Shown here: in pieces, positions 9,970 to 22,300 of the stretch | Numbering within the stretch: the stretch's first letter is position 1 | Layout: every line of letters begins with the position of its first letter | Origin: Phlegmacium glaucopus | Taxonomy: Eukaryota; Basidiomycota; Agaricomycetes; Agaricales; Cortinariaceae | DNA length: 64,000 nt | Direction: 5' to 3' | NCBI GenBank assembly: GCA_015039465.1 | Contig: MU130497.1 | Coordinates: forward strand, 437,878-501,877 | Translations under genes and position numbers: made by a program | The notes under the pieces: generated by a model | Told to the model about the DNA's origin: nothing | What the model saw: the letters and a program-made list of their open reading frames with translations, nothing else | Databases searched by the model: none

Positions 9970-11992
9970 CACTAAGAGTCGATCGAAACGGAAGCAGGAT
10001 ATCATTCAGATTCATCAGTCTCCGAAATCCCGCTACCGCCACCTTGGAGAACGCTAAAATCTCCACACAGTCTTCCCTAGCAAATCCGCATGTCCAGCCG
10101 AGCCATTGTTAACAAGCCTCTTTTCCCGCTCAAACTTGCCTACTTCCTCATCGCGAATGAAGTTGACAATAACCATTGGGCAGGATGGATGTGATGAGGG
10201 AATGTTGTCGTAAAATTCAGGTGCTAAGGCTCCGAAGGCAGACAGACGTGCCCATCCATGGTATAGAAGGAAAATCGTCATGTTCGTTATCATATCCACG
10301 GGCCGCTATTCTTTGTCAACATATTCCATTTTTTCTTGTTTGGCGACCCAAGTAGATTGGTTCGAGTAGACCTCGCAAAAGGGAGACATGCAGAGCTACT
10401 ACGTTGGTTAATCAAATCTGCTTTAGATGCCAAGTAGCCGAAGAATAGGTAGCTGCCCTGTCACATCGCTATCTACAGGTAGGACATCAGGATACGGGAT
10501 GTGGAAAGCAACAAATAGGAAAGCACACAAACCTGGATAACGATTAGCGGCTCTTTTGACTCCCTTGCCTCCAAGCTCAGCTCAACATCAATATTTCGCG
10601 GGTGCTAGATCCTTCATGGCGGCGCATTGTAACTTGAGATCGAGAGACATCATAGCAGCAGTTTGAGATGTCGCCGAAGCCTCGACAATGACTGAGAAGA
10701 GAACGTACATCTGTAACTGGATAACGACGGAATTGGTCGATAGTGTGGTAAAGCTTGACATAAAGAACTCTTCGAGCTTCACTTTTCGGAAGTTGGTCCT
10801 GAATTACCAAGGTTTTCGTAAAGTTGTTTCTCTGTTTCTATATAATTCTCATCGGAGAGTTATAGTTGAGAGCTTCAAGATCTTCAATGGTAGTTCGCGT
10901 TCTATACGCAAAAATAATAAGGAATGGATTGCGAGGTTAGGAACGGAAGATATACCTTGCCAGGCATCAAGTTGCGTTCCGTCAATCGTATGACCACGTC
11001 TTCCGAACCAAGTACACCATCCAGTTAGTCCTTCAGTCATTCGATTTCGAAGTCAGAAATAAGAGTCTCTTCGTAGGATGCTTTTGATAATGTAAGGCAT
11101 CAGTTTACACTTTCAATGGATCAGGGGGGGATGGAAAACATACGTTCAAGTTTCTCAACAGTGGCAACATCCCCTTTCGATTCCGGATATCCGTTCACGA
11201 TGTTCTTGATCCATTTCTTGCGTCGTGTCTCGCAACCTGAGAACCAAAGAATGTTGGGGAGTGGAATAACAATCGGTATGAGAAATGCCATACCATGAGA
11301 GTCTCTTTGAATCGTTCATGTTGTTTCTCGCAACAGACAATATCTCCATTCAACTCTGCCCCATGTGCCCTCCTCTCTCGCGCAAATCGCGCAACCCCCC
11401 GATCTAACATTTCCAGTTGTTGTTATGCATCAACAAGGCGGTTTTCGGCGAGTTGCGATAGTTACACCAGTGAGCTTGTCCCGGAGTTTTCTGAGTTTGG
11501 CTTGAAACTTAGGCAAGAAAAATTCAAATTCAGCGTGACGTTCTTCGAGGTCTCAGATGAGTTTCGCGTGGTATACTGGGGCTTCGAGAACGCGGACCTT
11601 TGCGCATACTTCTTCGCGTGGAAGCTGCGAATTAAAAAAGAAAGGTAGTCAATCAAGGTTTTTTTTTATATTAATATATGTACCACTGAGAGACGGGGGA
11701 CGAGAGGCAGGTTTGCACTCGGAGGTGGAGAGGCGAAAAACTCGAGTTTCGTCCGATGGCCAAGGTACTCTGACTCTGAGTGGTGATCACGATGTTGTCG
11801 CAATACAGATGAGGAGGAAGCACTGGATAGAAGATTGGTCCAAGCACTGCCGGTCAGAATCAGTGATGTGAGTGCTGGAGTATGCTGCCTCTGGACTCCA
11901 TATAAATGGGAGATGACGCGTACAAGTTGTATACTAGGTAACCATTGTTGAGTTATGTAATCAGGAGCTTCTTTCTTATCGACCACATTCAC
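9970..11992 (-). pseudogene. decayed multi-exon gene, coiled-coil type, unidentified
   Basis: On the minus strand, exon-like frames are separated by good GT-AG introns. They contain EFEFFLPKFQAKLRKLRDK (near 11500), FARERRAHGAELNGD then CCEKQHERFKETLM (about 11390-11300), ETRRKKWIKNIVNGYPESKG (about 11240-11170), SYEETLISDFEIE and GVLGSEDVVIRLTERNLM (about 11090-10970), then TTIEDLEALNYNSPM. Charged, helix-forming composition suggests a coiled-coil protein. In-frame stops occur between KLI and DLEERHAEF and twice after SDFEIE, and frames shift further downstream to about 9970, so the gene looks dead. I cannot name the family. An ATG-started frame at 11992-11666 may be its first exon. Confidence 0.5.
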
Positions 11993-12021
11993 CGCTCAAA
12001 CTCACCACCCAATTCAACAAT

Positions 12022-15000
12022 ATGAAGCGCATTTTCAACAAATTTGTCAAGCCCAAGAAACCAAAATCTTCATCTCTGACCATCAACGATGCTCTGGGTT
12101 CAAGCCCTAAACCAGCAACTTCGACATCGACAATCACAACAACCACTGCTCACTCCATGCCATCCGTTCCTGTTAGCGCTGCTGCTGAAAGCGCACAAGT
12201 TATTCAAGTCGCTGGCGTTACTGTGAGCGTTCAAGTTCGCCCATCGTATCCTCAAGTATTTAATCATCGTCATCCATCAGATTGTCCATGACCTCGCAGT
12301 CTCTACTTCGGCTTCTGCTCTGGTACTGGATGATCTTGCTCCTATAAGCGTTCCAGACACTGGCGTTCATGTGAGTGTTCAACTTACCCCATCACATCCA
12401 TAATTACTCACTGGCAATCCTCATCGTCGATCAGACTACGCATGAACTTCAAGTCTCCACTTCGGTTTCCACTTTGGCGGTTACACCTGTAGCCCGTCCA
12501 GAAGGAAATTCGCCCTCCTCGTCTGATGCCGTAATGCAAGCTAACTTGAGATCCACTGAATCCGAACAAAATCCCTCTGTGAGTTGCTTACACCAGGTGT
12601 TCTCGGCTTTCGCTAATGATCAGCAGGCTCAACAATCTGTCTTGGGTGTCTTTGCGAATGCCCAGAATATCCTCATCACTGGCGGCACTTTCGTGAGTCT
12701 TTCTCATTGGTTGTGGGTATAATCCAGCAATAATTGTACATACAGAACATTAGTCTGCCTGCCAACAGTGGTGAAAGGCAGATAAATATCCTTGTGACTC
12801 AAAAACCTAACTCCAGTCCAATCTTTACTGGACGGCAAGATGTACTTGATAAACTTTGGACGATTTTTGTTCATCATAATACAAGTAGACTGATGCCAAG
12901 GTGCTCATGTCTCCTCTGGGGACTGGGAGGGATTGGCAAGACCCAGATTTCTCTCAAGTTCATAGAGGAAATGTCTGACCAGTAAGGGTTCTTAATTTGC
13001 CATTCACAACATTAGATTCATTTCTTGTTAGTTTTTCACATGTGTTCTGGATTGATGCCTCCTCACAGGAGAGCATGAAAATGTCTCTCAAGGGTATATC
13101 TACCCTTCCTGCTGCACAAGATTCTGGAGTGGATGGCTCAGTTGAGTCTGTCCTCCAGTGGATATCTTTTCTCCAAGAAGAATGGTTGATTGTGTTTGAT
13201 AATGCTGATGATCCTCCTCCAGAGGTGGTGGCCAAGTTCTTCCCTCCAGGTGACAGAGGGAATATTCTAATTACTAGCAGAAATCAATCCATGGGAAGGA
13301 TTGTATCATTTGAGAACAAAATTGAGATCCATGAAATGGAGGAGGCAGATGCTATAACTCTACTTCTTAAGGCTGGCTGTTTGGAGCCATTGCCTGAGCA
13401 TCTACAAGCTGCTAAAAAGATTGTGACTGAACTTGGCTGCATTCCTCTTGCTGTTAATCATGCTGGTGCCTACATTGAGGCTGGGAGATGTGATATTGAT
13501 AAATATCTGAGACAATTCTCAGTACATCGTCATGCTCTTATGTCAGATGCTACATTCACAGGAGCATCAAAGTATGATAGAACAGTGTATGGGACTTGGG
13601 ATCTGTCTTTCAAAGAGATAGAAAGGAGGGCTGGTGGACATTCCACTGCTGGAGATGCACAGGCAGCACAGGCTGCAATCCTAATTCTTCAAATATGTGC
13701 TTTCTATCATCATAGCAATATTTCTAAAGAGATATTCCAATCTGCTGCTGAGGAGGCCATCAAACATGTTGTTGATAGTGACATAGCTCAAAGGTTGCCT
13801 CAGGCAGTCACATTACTAGATCATACTCTGCTTAGCCTGGACAATGATGGTCACTGGGATGACTTCATCTTTGGACAAGGAGTTAGTATTCTCCTCTCTT
13901 TCTCCCTGATAAAAAGAGGACAGCCATCTAAAATGTTATCTGTTCATCCTCTGGTGCACTACTGGAGTGGGGAGAGAATGTTAAAGTCTGAGCAGCAAAG
14001 AATGTGTGAGATGGGAAGCATAATCTTGTCATGTGCAATTCCATGGGGATTTAAAAGTGAGGATTATGCACTGCGACGGTTGATTTGTCCACATATTAAG
14101 GCAAATGAATTACATGGAAGGGAGGTAGGACTTATCAAGCAGTACTATGATGATAAATGGACCAAATTTGCACTAGTAATGTGGGAGAATGGAGACTGGG
14201 ACAATGCAGAGCAGCTGGAGGTTCAAGTTATGGACATGAGAAAGAAGGTGCTTGGTGCAGAACATCCAAACACCCTCACCAGTATGGCAAATCTAGCAAG
14301 CACATACTGGAATCAGGGAAGGTGGAATGAGGCAGAGCAACTGCAGGTTCAAGTTATGGACATGAGAAAGAAGCTGCTTGGTGCAGAACATCCAGACACC
14401 CTTACTAGTATGGCAAATCTAGCAAGCACATACAATGATCAGGGAAGGTGGAATGAGGCAGAGCAACTGGAGGTTCAAGTTATGGACATGAGGAAAGAAG
14501 CTGCTTGGTGCAGAACATCCAGACACCCTCAACAGCATGACAAATCTAGCAGGCACATACAGCCATCAGAGAAGGTGGAATGAGGCAGAGCAGCTGCAGA
14601 TTCAAGTTATGGACATGATGAAGAAGCTGCTTGGTGCAGAACATCCACACACCCTCAGCAGTATGGCAAATCTAGCAAGGACATACAGGAATCAGGGAAG
14701 GTGGAATGAGGCAGAGCAGCTGCAGGTTAAAGTTATGGACATGAGAAAGAAGCTGCTTGGTGCAGAACATCCAAACACCCTCAACAGTATGGCAAATCTA
14801 GCAACCACATACCATCTTCAGGGCAGGCAGAATGAGGCAGAGCAGCTGGAGGTTCAAGTTATGGACATGAGAAAGAAGCTGCTTGGTGCAGAACATCCAG
14901 ACACCCTCACCAATATGGCAAATCTAGCAAGCATATACAGGCATCAGGGAAGATGGAATGAGGCAGAGCAACTGGAGGTTCAAGTTATGGACATGAAAAA

Positions 15001-16784
15001 GAAGGTGCTTGGTGCAGAACATCCAGACACCCTCATTAGTATGGGACATCTAGCAAGCACATACCGGAATCAGGGAAGGTTGAATGAGGCAGAGCAACTG
15101 GAGGTTCAAGTTATGGACCTGACAAAGAAGTTGCTTGGTGCAGAACATCCAAACACTCTCACCAGTATGGCAAATCTAGCATCCACATACCATAATCAGG
15201 GAAGGTGGAATGAGGCAGAGCAGCTAGAGGTTCAAGTGATGAACATGACAAAGAAGCTTTTTGGTGCAGAGCATCCACACACCCTCTTAAGCATGGGCAA
15301 ATCTAGCAAGCACATACAGGCATCAGGGAAGGTGGAATGAGGCAGAGCAGCTAGAGGTTCAAGTTATGGACATGACCAAGAAGCTGCTTGGTGCAGAACA
15401 CCCACACACCCTCATCAGTATGGCACATCTAGCAAGCACATACAGCAATCAGGGAAGGTGGAATGAGGCAGAGCAGCTGGAGGTTCAAGTTATGGACATG
15501 ACCAAGAAGCTGCTTGGTGCAGAACATCCAGACACCCTCACCAGTATGGCAAATCTGGCAAGCACATACTGGCATCAGGGAAGGTGGAATGAGGCAGAGC
15601 ATCTGGAGGTTCTAGTTATGGACATGAGCAAGAAGCTGCTTGGTGCAGCACATCCATACACCCTCACCAGTATGGCAAATCTAGCAACCACATTCAGGGA
15701 TCAGGGAAGATGGAATGAGGCAGAGCAGCTGGAGGTTCAAGTTATGGACATGAGGAAGAAGCTGCTTGGTGCAGAACATCCAGACACCCTCACCAGTATG
15801 GCACGTCTAGCAAGCACATACTGGCATCAGGGAAGGTTGAATGAGGCAGAGCAGCTGGAGGTTCAAGTTATGGACATGAGGAAGAAGCTGCTTGGTGCAG
15901 AACATCCAGACGCCCTCTTTGGTATTGGACATCTAGCAAGCACATACAGGCATCAGGGAAGGTTGAATGAGGCAGAGCAACTGCAGGTTCAAGTTATGGA
16001 CATGAGAAAGAAGCTGCTTGGTGCAGAACATCCAGACACCCTCACCGGTATGGCAAATCTAGCAAGCACATACAGGCATCAGGGAAGATGGAATGAGGCA
16101 GAGCAACTGGAGGTTCAAGTTATGGACATGAGGAAGAAGCTGCTTGGTGCAGAACATCCAGACACCCTCACCAGTATGGCAAATCTAGCAAGCACATACT
16201 GGAATCAGGGAAGGTGGAATGAGGCAGAGCAGCTGGAGGTTCAAGTTATGGACATGAGAAAGAAGCTGCTTGGTGCAGAACATCCAGACACCCTCACCAG
16301 TATGGCAAATCTAGCAAGCACATACAGCCATCAGGGAAGGTGGAATGAGGCAGAGCAGCTGGAGGTTCAAGTTATGGACATGAGAAAGAAGGTGCTTGGT
16401 GCAGAACATCCAAACACCCTCATTAGTATGGGAAATCTAGCAAGCGCATACTGGAATCAGGGAAGGTTGAATGAGGCAGAGCAACTGGAGGTTCAAGTTA
16501 TGGACATGACAAAGAAGCTGCTTGGTGCAGAACATCCAAACACCCTCACCAGTATGGCAAATCTAGCAAGCACATACAGCCATCAGGGAAGATGGAATGA
16601 GGCAGAGCAACTGGAGGTTCAAGTTATGGACATGAGAAAGCAGCTGCTTGGTGCAGAACATCCAGACACCCTCAACAGCATGGCAAATTTAGCAATCACA
16701 TACCATCTTTAGGGCAGGCAGAATGATGCAGAGCAGCTGAAGCTTGAAGTCATCAACATAATGAAGAAAATAGGAAGAGACTGA
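12022..16784 (+). pseudogene. NLR-like NB-ARC protein with 20 TPR repeats, frame broken
   Basis: Modelled exons are 12022-12222, 12281-12370, 12435-12692, 12746-12981 and 13032-16784. Restoring the frame would give about 1,511 residues. The N-terminal ~180 residues are low complexity (MKRIFNKFVKPKKPK...) and end with NILITGGTF. The NTPase has a P-loop GLGGIGKT (about 12920), a kinase-2 strand EEWLIVFDNADD (about 13180), ILITSRN, a GLPL-like CIPLAVNHAGAY and an HPLVHYW motif (about 13945). Twenty 42-residue TPR-type repeats (NEAEQLEVQVMDMRKK, GAEHPDTL) follow. Proteins of this architecture are fungal STAND/NLR-like receptors thought to act in non-self recognition or cell death. Lesions: one extra base near 14493, one near 15295, and CAG to TAG at 16710 in the last repeat; the original C terminus VINIMKKIGRD ends at 16784. 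If the extra bases are assembly errors, the gene would be nearly intact. Confidence 0.85.
14200..16730 (+). repeat. 20 tandem 126-bp TPR-coding repeats
   Basis: The 126-bp unit codes for 42 residues and recurs twenty times without spacer, followed by a partial unit. Most differences are confined to a few positions, for example DTL/NTL/HTL after AEHP and YW/YR/YS/YH before the QGR motif. Such homogeneity suggests unequal crossing-over or gene conversion. CpG is almost absent: I count eight in 13032-16784. Confidence 0.95.
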
Positions 16785-17384
16785 AGTGGCCCAATCATCA
16801 AAGTATACAGGTATTTTGTACTGTATCTCATTTATCTTCAATTTCAATTTTGAACACAGAAAATGAAAGAAAGACATACTTCTAATAGAAGCAGAACATA
16901 CTCTCCCTTTCAATGCTAGCATTCAAGTCACAACTAAAAATAAATATCTCAAGGTGCAATAAACATTCAGGCCATGACCTACTTAATCATACTTGGACAT
17001 GCCTCTAATATGATTGCCAATTGGTTATGTGCTGCAAACTGAAATCAGTTGTCATTGTAGTGTCATACAGTATTATGGTTACAGTGTTACTTGTAAGTTG
17101 TCACTCTAGACCAAAGTGTGGTGGATGCCAACTATTTGGTTTGGTCACAATACTCAAAAAGAAGGTGAAAGGGATAAAATATATATATTAAAAAGTAAGA
17201 CTTGTATTGCCATGCAATGCAGTGGCCTGCAACCCTAGTAAAAGGACATCAAAGCCTCATGGGGTTTTCAATCTGGTCTTTAACTCTTTCTTCCATTCAG
17301 GTAACTTCATTGTTATTAAGATTCACTTGCACAAAATGTCCAGATGCTTTATTGCTCATGCTCATTGCATCTCTCATGGCACAG
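16785..17384. other. intergenic, nothing recognised
   Basis: AT-rich, CpG-poor DNA between the NLR-like gene and the TYR1 remnant. Short open frames on both strands show no recognisable product. The proximal part may be the 3' region of the NLR-like gene. Confidence 0.5.
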
Positions 17385-18465
17385 GTCACCCATTTTCACC
17401 CTCTAGCATCAATTTGGAGAGTTTTGTCACACTGGCAGCATAATGGTCTATCTGGATACAGGCACTAGGGTAGAGAATAGCAAGACCAGCATAGACATAC
17501 CATGCATTAGAATAGATGTGGAGGGTTAGGTTAACTTTGCAGTTTCTATCACACCAGCACAGTCTTTGTTCCCAGGGACAGGATTGGGTTGAACACCAAG
17601 TGGTGCCCATACTAGAAGGCCACATTAAATCCTTACAAATGGTTGTGGTATTAATTCATACCTGAGGAAAGTAGCATGGGTTACAGCCTGTGTGTTTACT
17701 GTGATTCTGTCGTGGTCGTCATAGGAGAGATAAACAAATCTTGATCTCAATAGACGCAGAGTGGTTTCAACAAACAACCGTGCCTGATTCGATGCAACAT
17801 CTATGTCGAATGATTACCTTGATTATAAAACACTACGAGGCTTCACAGGATTACGGTTCACCAAAGGTTAACTAAATGGGCTCACAGTCACAGTAGGACC
17901 GAGAATGGCATCAGGCGATTCTGGGAGATGCTTTTCAAAAGCAACTTGCTCAGGAGCTTTCACAGAAGTCTGCCCCGCAACAACTTAGTAGCTAAAGTTG
18001 GAACAATGAGAAAAAGACAAGCGCTAAAGAGAAATGCCAACGTACAAGGGCTGTGTTCTGCACCCATTTTATAAATGAACTCTGCTTCCACTGAATAGAT
18101 AATAACATCAGAGGACCGTGCCACAACATGCCCGTCTTGCATGGGGTAATATTAGGTTAGTCTGGAAGACGTCCGTTAGTGTTTGCAACTGAAATGATGG
18201 AGTTGACTGTACCTGCAGAGTCCTTTTGAAAGCCTGAAATTTCAGAGGAAGATCATAGACGTTGATTCTAAAGCCATGGCTTAGAAATCTCGTCCTTGTG
18301 CTTCAACAATCCACGCACTTTCGCCAACCGACATCACTTAAATGTTTGGCGTACGTTTTCCCTATAGCACCCATCCCTATGAAACCGATAGTTGGTTGGT
18401 CACTAAAGCGAAGAAGTGGTAACATGGGGAGAAATGTTCAAGGGAAGCGTTGACCACTGTCGAGG
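17385..18465 (-). pseudogene. TYR1: prephenate dehydrogenase (TYR1) pseudogene
   Basis: Minus-strand fragments match fungal NADP-dependent prephenate dehydrogenase, which makes 4-hydroxyphenylpyruvate for tyrosine synthesis. In order they are: TIGFIGMGAIGKTYAKHLSD with the Rossmann GxGxxG (about 18390-18325), INVYDLPLKFQAF (about 18270), DGHVVARSSDVIIYSVEAEF (about 18130-18070), GQTSVKAPEQVAFEKHLPE (about 17980-17925), RFVYLSYDDHDRITVNTQAV (about 17735-17680), then MGTTWCSTQSCPWEQ and HIYSNAWYVYAGLAILYPSA (about 17610-17440). The blocks are in different frames with stops between them, the stretch between SPDAILGPTVT and the next block is degraded, and the C terminus fades near 17385. A working TYR1 should exist elsewhere because the enzyme is normally essential for prototrophy. 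The name rests on remembered family sequence. Confidence 0.82.
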
Positions 18466-18489
18466 AACTCATCGAAGGAGCCAAGGATC

Positions 18490-19255
18490 ACATCAGTTGT
18501 TGAACCAAACAAACGTCGAGAAAATCTCTGGAGTAAGTAGACTACGAATTTGAAAATGAGAGAGTTGTAAAGACGTTTTCAGACCAAATCCACTGACAAG
18601 AATCGGTTGTTTGTCCGACCCTGGTCCTAAACCGAAACAACTGCACCAATGATGAAAGTAAATCCATAAACGCACTTCAGCCGCCCGGCACGTTGGTGCT
18701 AACATCCTATTTCCTTCAATGTACTAGTTCTAAACCTGTCCTTGTCCAAGACATTTGCAAGGGCCTCCATTGAGCCTTCAGCGAGTTGTTGTCGAGCCAC
18801 CACATCAAATTGCATTCCAGCTCGATTATTTCAACCTTATTGTCGGTGTCGGCAGATACCTGAACTAATATATGCAATATTTCGGCGAAATGGCCCCCAG
18901 GCTGGAATGGAACTTGCGAAAACTGATGATAAATTTCAGACAGCGTACTTGTTAATGTCGATTAGGACTGAGGATGAGCAGAACAAAAACCAGATTCAAG
19001 CGTGGGAGTGATAGCGAGATTGGGCCAAGCAACTTGAATGAGAAATGACGGCGATGGTATGCCGCGCAGATGCAACCCACGTAGTTCTGACGAGACACCA
19101 TTGGAATCGACGTCTACGCAAGACAGTGAGATGCGTCAGTCCGAGAGGAGTTGGAAATCTACGAAATAAATTCGCGGCTTGAAGCTTGAAGAGTGGGGTA
19201 AGGCTTATTTGTTCCGGTAACTTGCACGTGACAAACGCGTCTCTCTTCATGTGAC
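18490..19255 (-). pseudogene. unidentified decayed minus-strand coding remnants
   Basis: Minus-strand frames with amino-acid-like composition occur here, such as ARQQLAEGSMEALANVLDKD near 18810-18750, which looks like a helix-rich protein end. The pieces cannot be joined into one frame and no domain is recognisable. The region lies between the TYR1 remnant and the RING/RRM gene, whose promoter must lie in its right end. Confidence 0.3.
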
Positions 19256-19334
19256 GTGATGGAGCGCGTTGGGGCTTTTCTTTGTCACGGTTGAATTAAC
19301 GTCACAGCGTCTCTTGGTTCTTGTTTCTGACGGG

Positions 19335-22300
19335 ATGTCGTTCTCTGTCCCGACGTCGCCTGCCATGTCCCGCTCAACAAAAGCGCAGCCAGTCACTCCT
19401 CAGCGTTTGCCCCGACAGCAGCCCCGTTCTCAGATATTGTACAGGTCACCCCTTACACCCTCAACAAGTCCCTATACACCCCTTAGTCTGCGTTCAATAG
19501 ACTCGACAGGCTCGTCAACTTTGACGACACCGGATAATATTGCAATTAACGTGAAAAAACGCCTCAATTTCTCCTCTGTTTCACCCGATGGGGGACGTAA
19601 CTTAACCTCATCTAAAGATAAGAGCCTTGCAGACATCGCAGACAATTGGAGGTCTCGTGCAAACGAGAATGGAATCAAAGTTTCGTTCTCAAATGATGAT
19701 TCTAACTATCAGGCGGACAGTTGTGAGCGCATATATTTGCTCATGTGCCGTTTCATTGACTAACAATGCGCATATAGCTAGTGATATGTCCATCTCTGAT
19801 GTCGCCAATGACTCTAGCGTTCTCTCAACAGAACAAGGTATAATTTTTTTTTGTCAAAATTTGCTGCATATATGCTGACCTTAGTCTAGCCCTTCTTTCA
19901 GCACCAGCTCTCTCAAATCATCGACGACACTATAGTGTTCCAATCACTGGGAGGCCAAGAGCTCAGTCCAATGTCTCTATGCCCACCTCGCGAACGCAAC
20001 CCTTTTCGCCTATAACTACACGCTCCGCTGGTCGTCTGCCGCAGACGATATCCCCTCTGCAACCTCGCCGCAACAATTCGTCCTTCAATCACTCGGTAAA
20101 CTTAATGTCCACTCCACCCCCCAATCGCGCTCTAGCTAGGCAGCTAAAGCTTAAAGGAAGTTTGACCGATCCCGCGCAACCAAGAAGGCGCGAAGCCTTT
20201 GGAGCTGTACGTTTGTCTCCTTCTCTTACTGCATTCCGTTCAGAAGCTCAAGTATTTTGTCCATTATTAAGCTTTCTATCTCATCACAAAATGTTGGACA
20301 TCGAAACCCAAACATGAGCATAACATTAGAACCTGATACTTCTCTCGACTTATTTGACATTGACGAAAATGATGAGCAAGACTACCCAGGCCCGGAACTC
20401 GAAGATTCCTTTTCTCGTAGTCTCCACGCTCACAATGCAACCACATTCGGATACCCAACCTTCAAGCCTCATCAGCATGGACATCAACCGGTTTATTCGA
20501 GCTCAGTGACTTTTGCTGATCCTTTCCAACCCATGGGGGTTGCCCATGGTCTCTCGAGCGGACATGTTCTTGGCAGCATCGCGGAAAGCGTTGAACAACA
20601 TTTTCATGCAACCCGCCAGCAACCCATCTATAACCCGTTTTATCAAGACCGTCATCAGCACCCGCATGATTTCTTTTCGCAGGCCACTCGTGCTCAACCT
20701 CAATATGGCCAGAGCATGCCTCATGCGTATCCCACTCCGTCCTTCGTGCCCCTTCCTCAAGCATCTATGTTACCATTCCACGCTGCTCCAATGCAACCCA
20801 AACCAACTCAGGAACGAGCCTTCGTTGCCCCAAGTATCCGACCGCTCACTCCTGTCATGCTTTCGGAGCAATCTGCGCCTCCTTCCGATTGTTCCGTTTG
20901 CCTTGCGCCACGCCCTTCTACCCTTGCTATCTTACAGCCTTGTAAACATCCTCTCTGTTCTGGGTGTTTAACAAGTGCGTTGAACATCGTTGGCGAAAAA
21001 GATATGCAATGCGCTGTCTGCAAACAAAGTGTCGCCGACTTTAAATTAGTAATTGGATCAACCAAAGGAGACATAGGAGGCGCTTCTCGTGCGGACGCAG
21101 AACAGACAAGGATCGAGGCAATCAAACCGTCTCATAACGAGAAAACTGGGTCTGATATGGCAGGCAAATCGTTCATGGACCCACTTCTTTCAGTTTCTCC
21201 TGGCAGTTCGACTACTTATGATCATGAGAACTCAAGTCGTAGCGTAGGAGACCTGGACAGCGCGTTTGAGTTTGGCCTTGATTTTGGTGAACTCCGCGCT
21301 TCTACCCCCAAAATAGAGCACCAAATGCAGGATACCTGTCCATCGGCGATGACTGGCCAACGAGAGATAGTTAAAGGAGAGAATTACGTCGTCTTGAGAA
21401 TTGATAATGTTCCTTGGGTAAGATCCCATTTCATTTGTTGATTTTAAGCCAGATGTTGATTGATTGACGTTTGTGGTTGTTCTACAGGATATTACCCCAA
21501 CTCAGATCATTAGATGGCTTCAGCAACCGGTGGAGAGGGTTCATGTACTCCTGGATGGGAAGGGTAAGACGCTCAGTCATGCCTACGTTGAAGTTAAAGA
21601 CCCTGCCATTGCTGGGGCGATCCTTAGAGGCGAGGCCCAGCCTGTGGGTCCCACCGGTAAAAAAGAGAGAGGCAGCGTGCTCGGTCGAGGACGACGAGCT
21701 CGTGGTGTCACGATAACTAGGAGCGGACAACAAGAACTGATGACCGATGTTCGTCGGCTTTCCCCTTCTTTTATGTATGAATAAAAGCTCACAACCTCTT
21801 TCTCAATAGTTGTTCCCTCATTGGCGTGGACGTTTTGCCGGTTCCAGGCCTTCGCTTGCCGGACTTGAAGGCGATAGAATCATTGGCGCTTTGGAAGGAG
21901 GCCTTTTGACTGAAAATGAAATTTCTGGGTTGCTGCATCTCATTCGGGAACCTGATGTCTGTCATTCGTTTCATTCCTTCGATCGTTTTACGTGAGCTGA
22001 CGATTCGTTTTGTTGACTTTCAGTCACATTTTCTGAAAGTGCCATCGCTGCCTTTCCATTCTCTCATCAGCTTGTTGACTAAGTTCCCTGTTGATGTGGA
22101 TAGTCGTGTGTTTTGGTCGACAGGAATAAGGGATGCGTTGTTTGGTATGTTTTTTTCATGTTCTTGTTGCTGGAGATTGAGTTCGATTTCACCTCAACTT
22201 CTGATTTTAGATGGTGCATATAGTGAGTAGCGACTTTCCCTTGTTCACCGGTATCTTTGGCTAAAGCAGCGTCCTCTTTCTCAGCTGCCCTTCAGAACCT

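Noticed and set aside
11557..11871. Plus-strand frame of 104 codons
   Set aside because: Overlaps better minus-strand exon-like sequence with splice borders; no recognisable protein.
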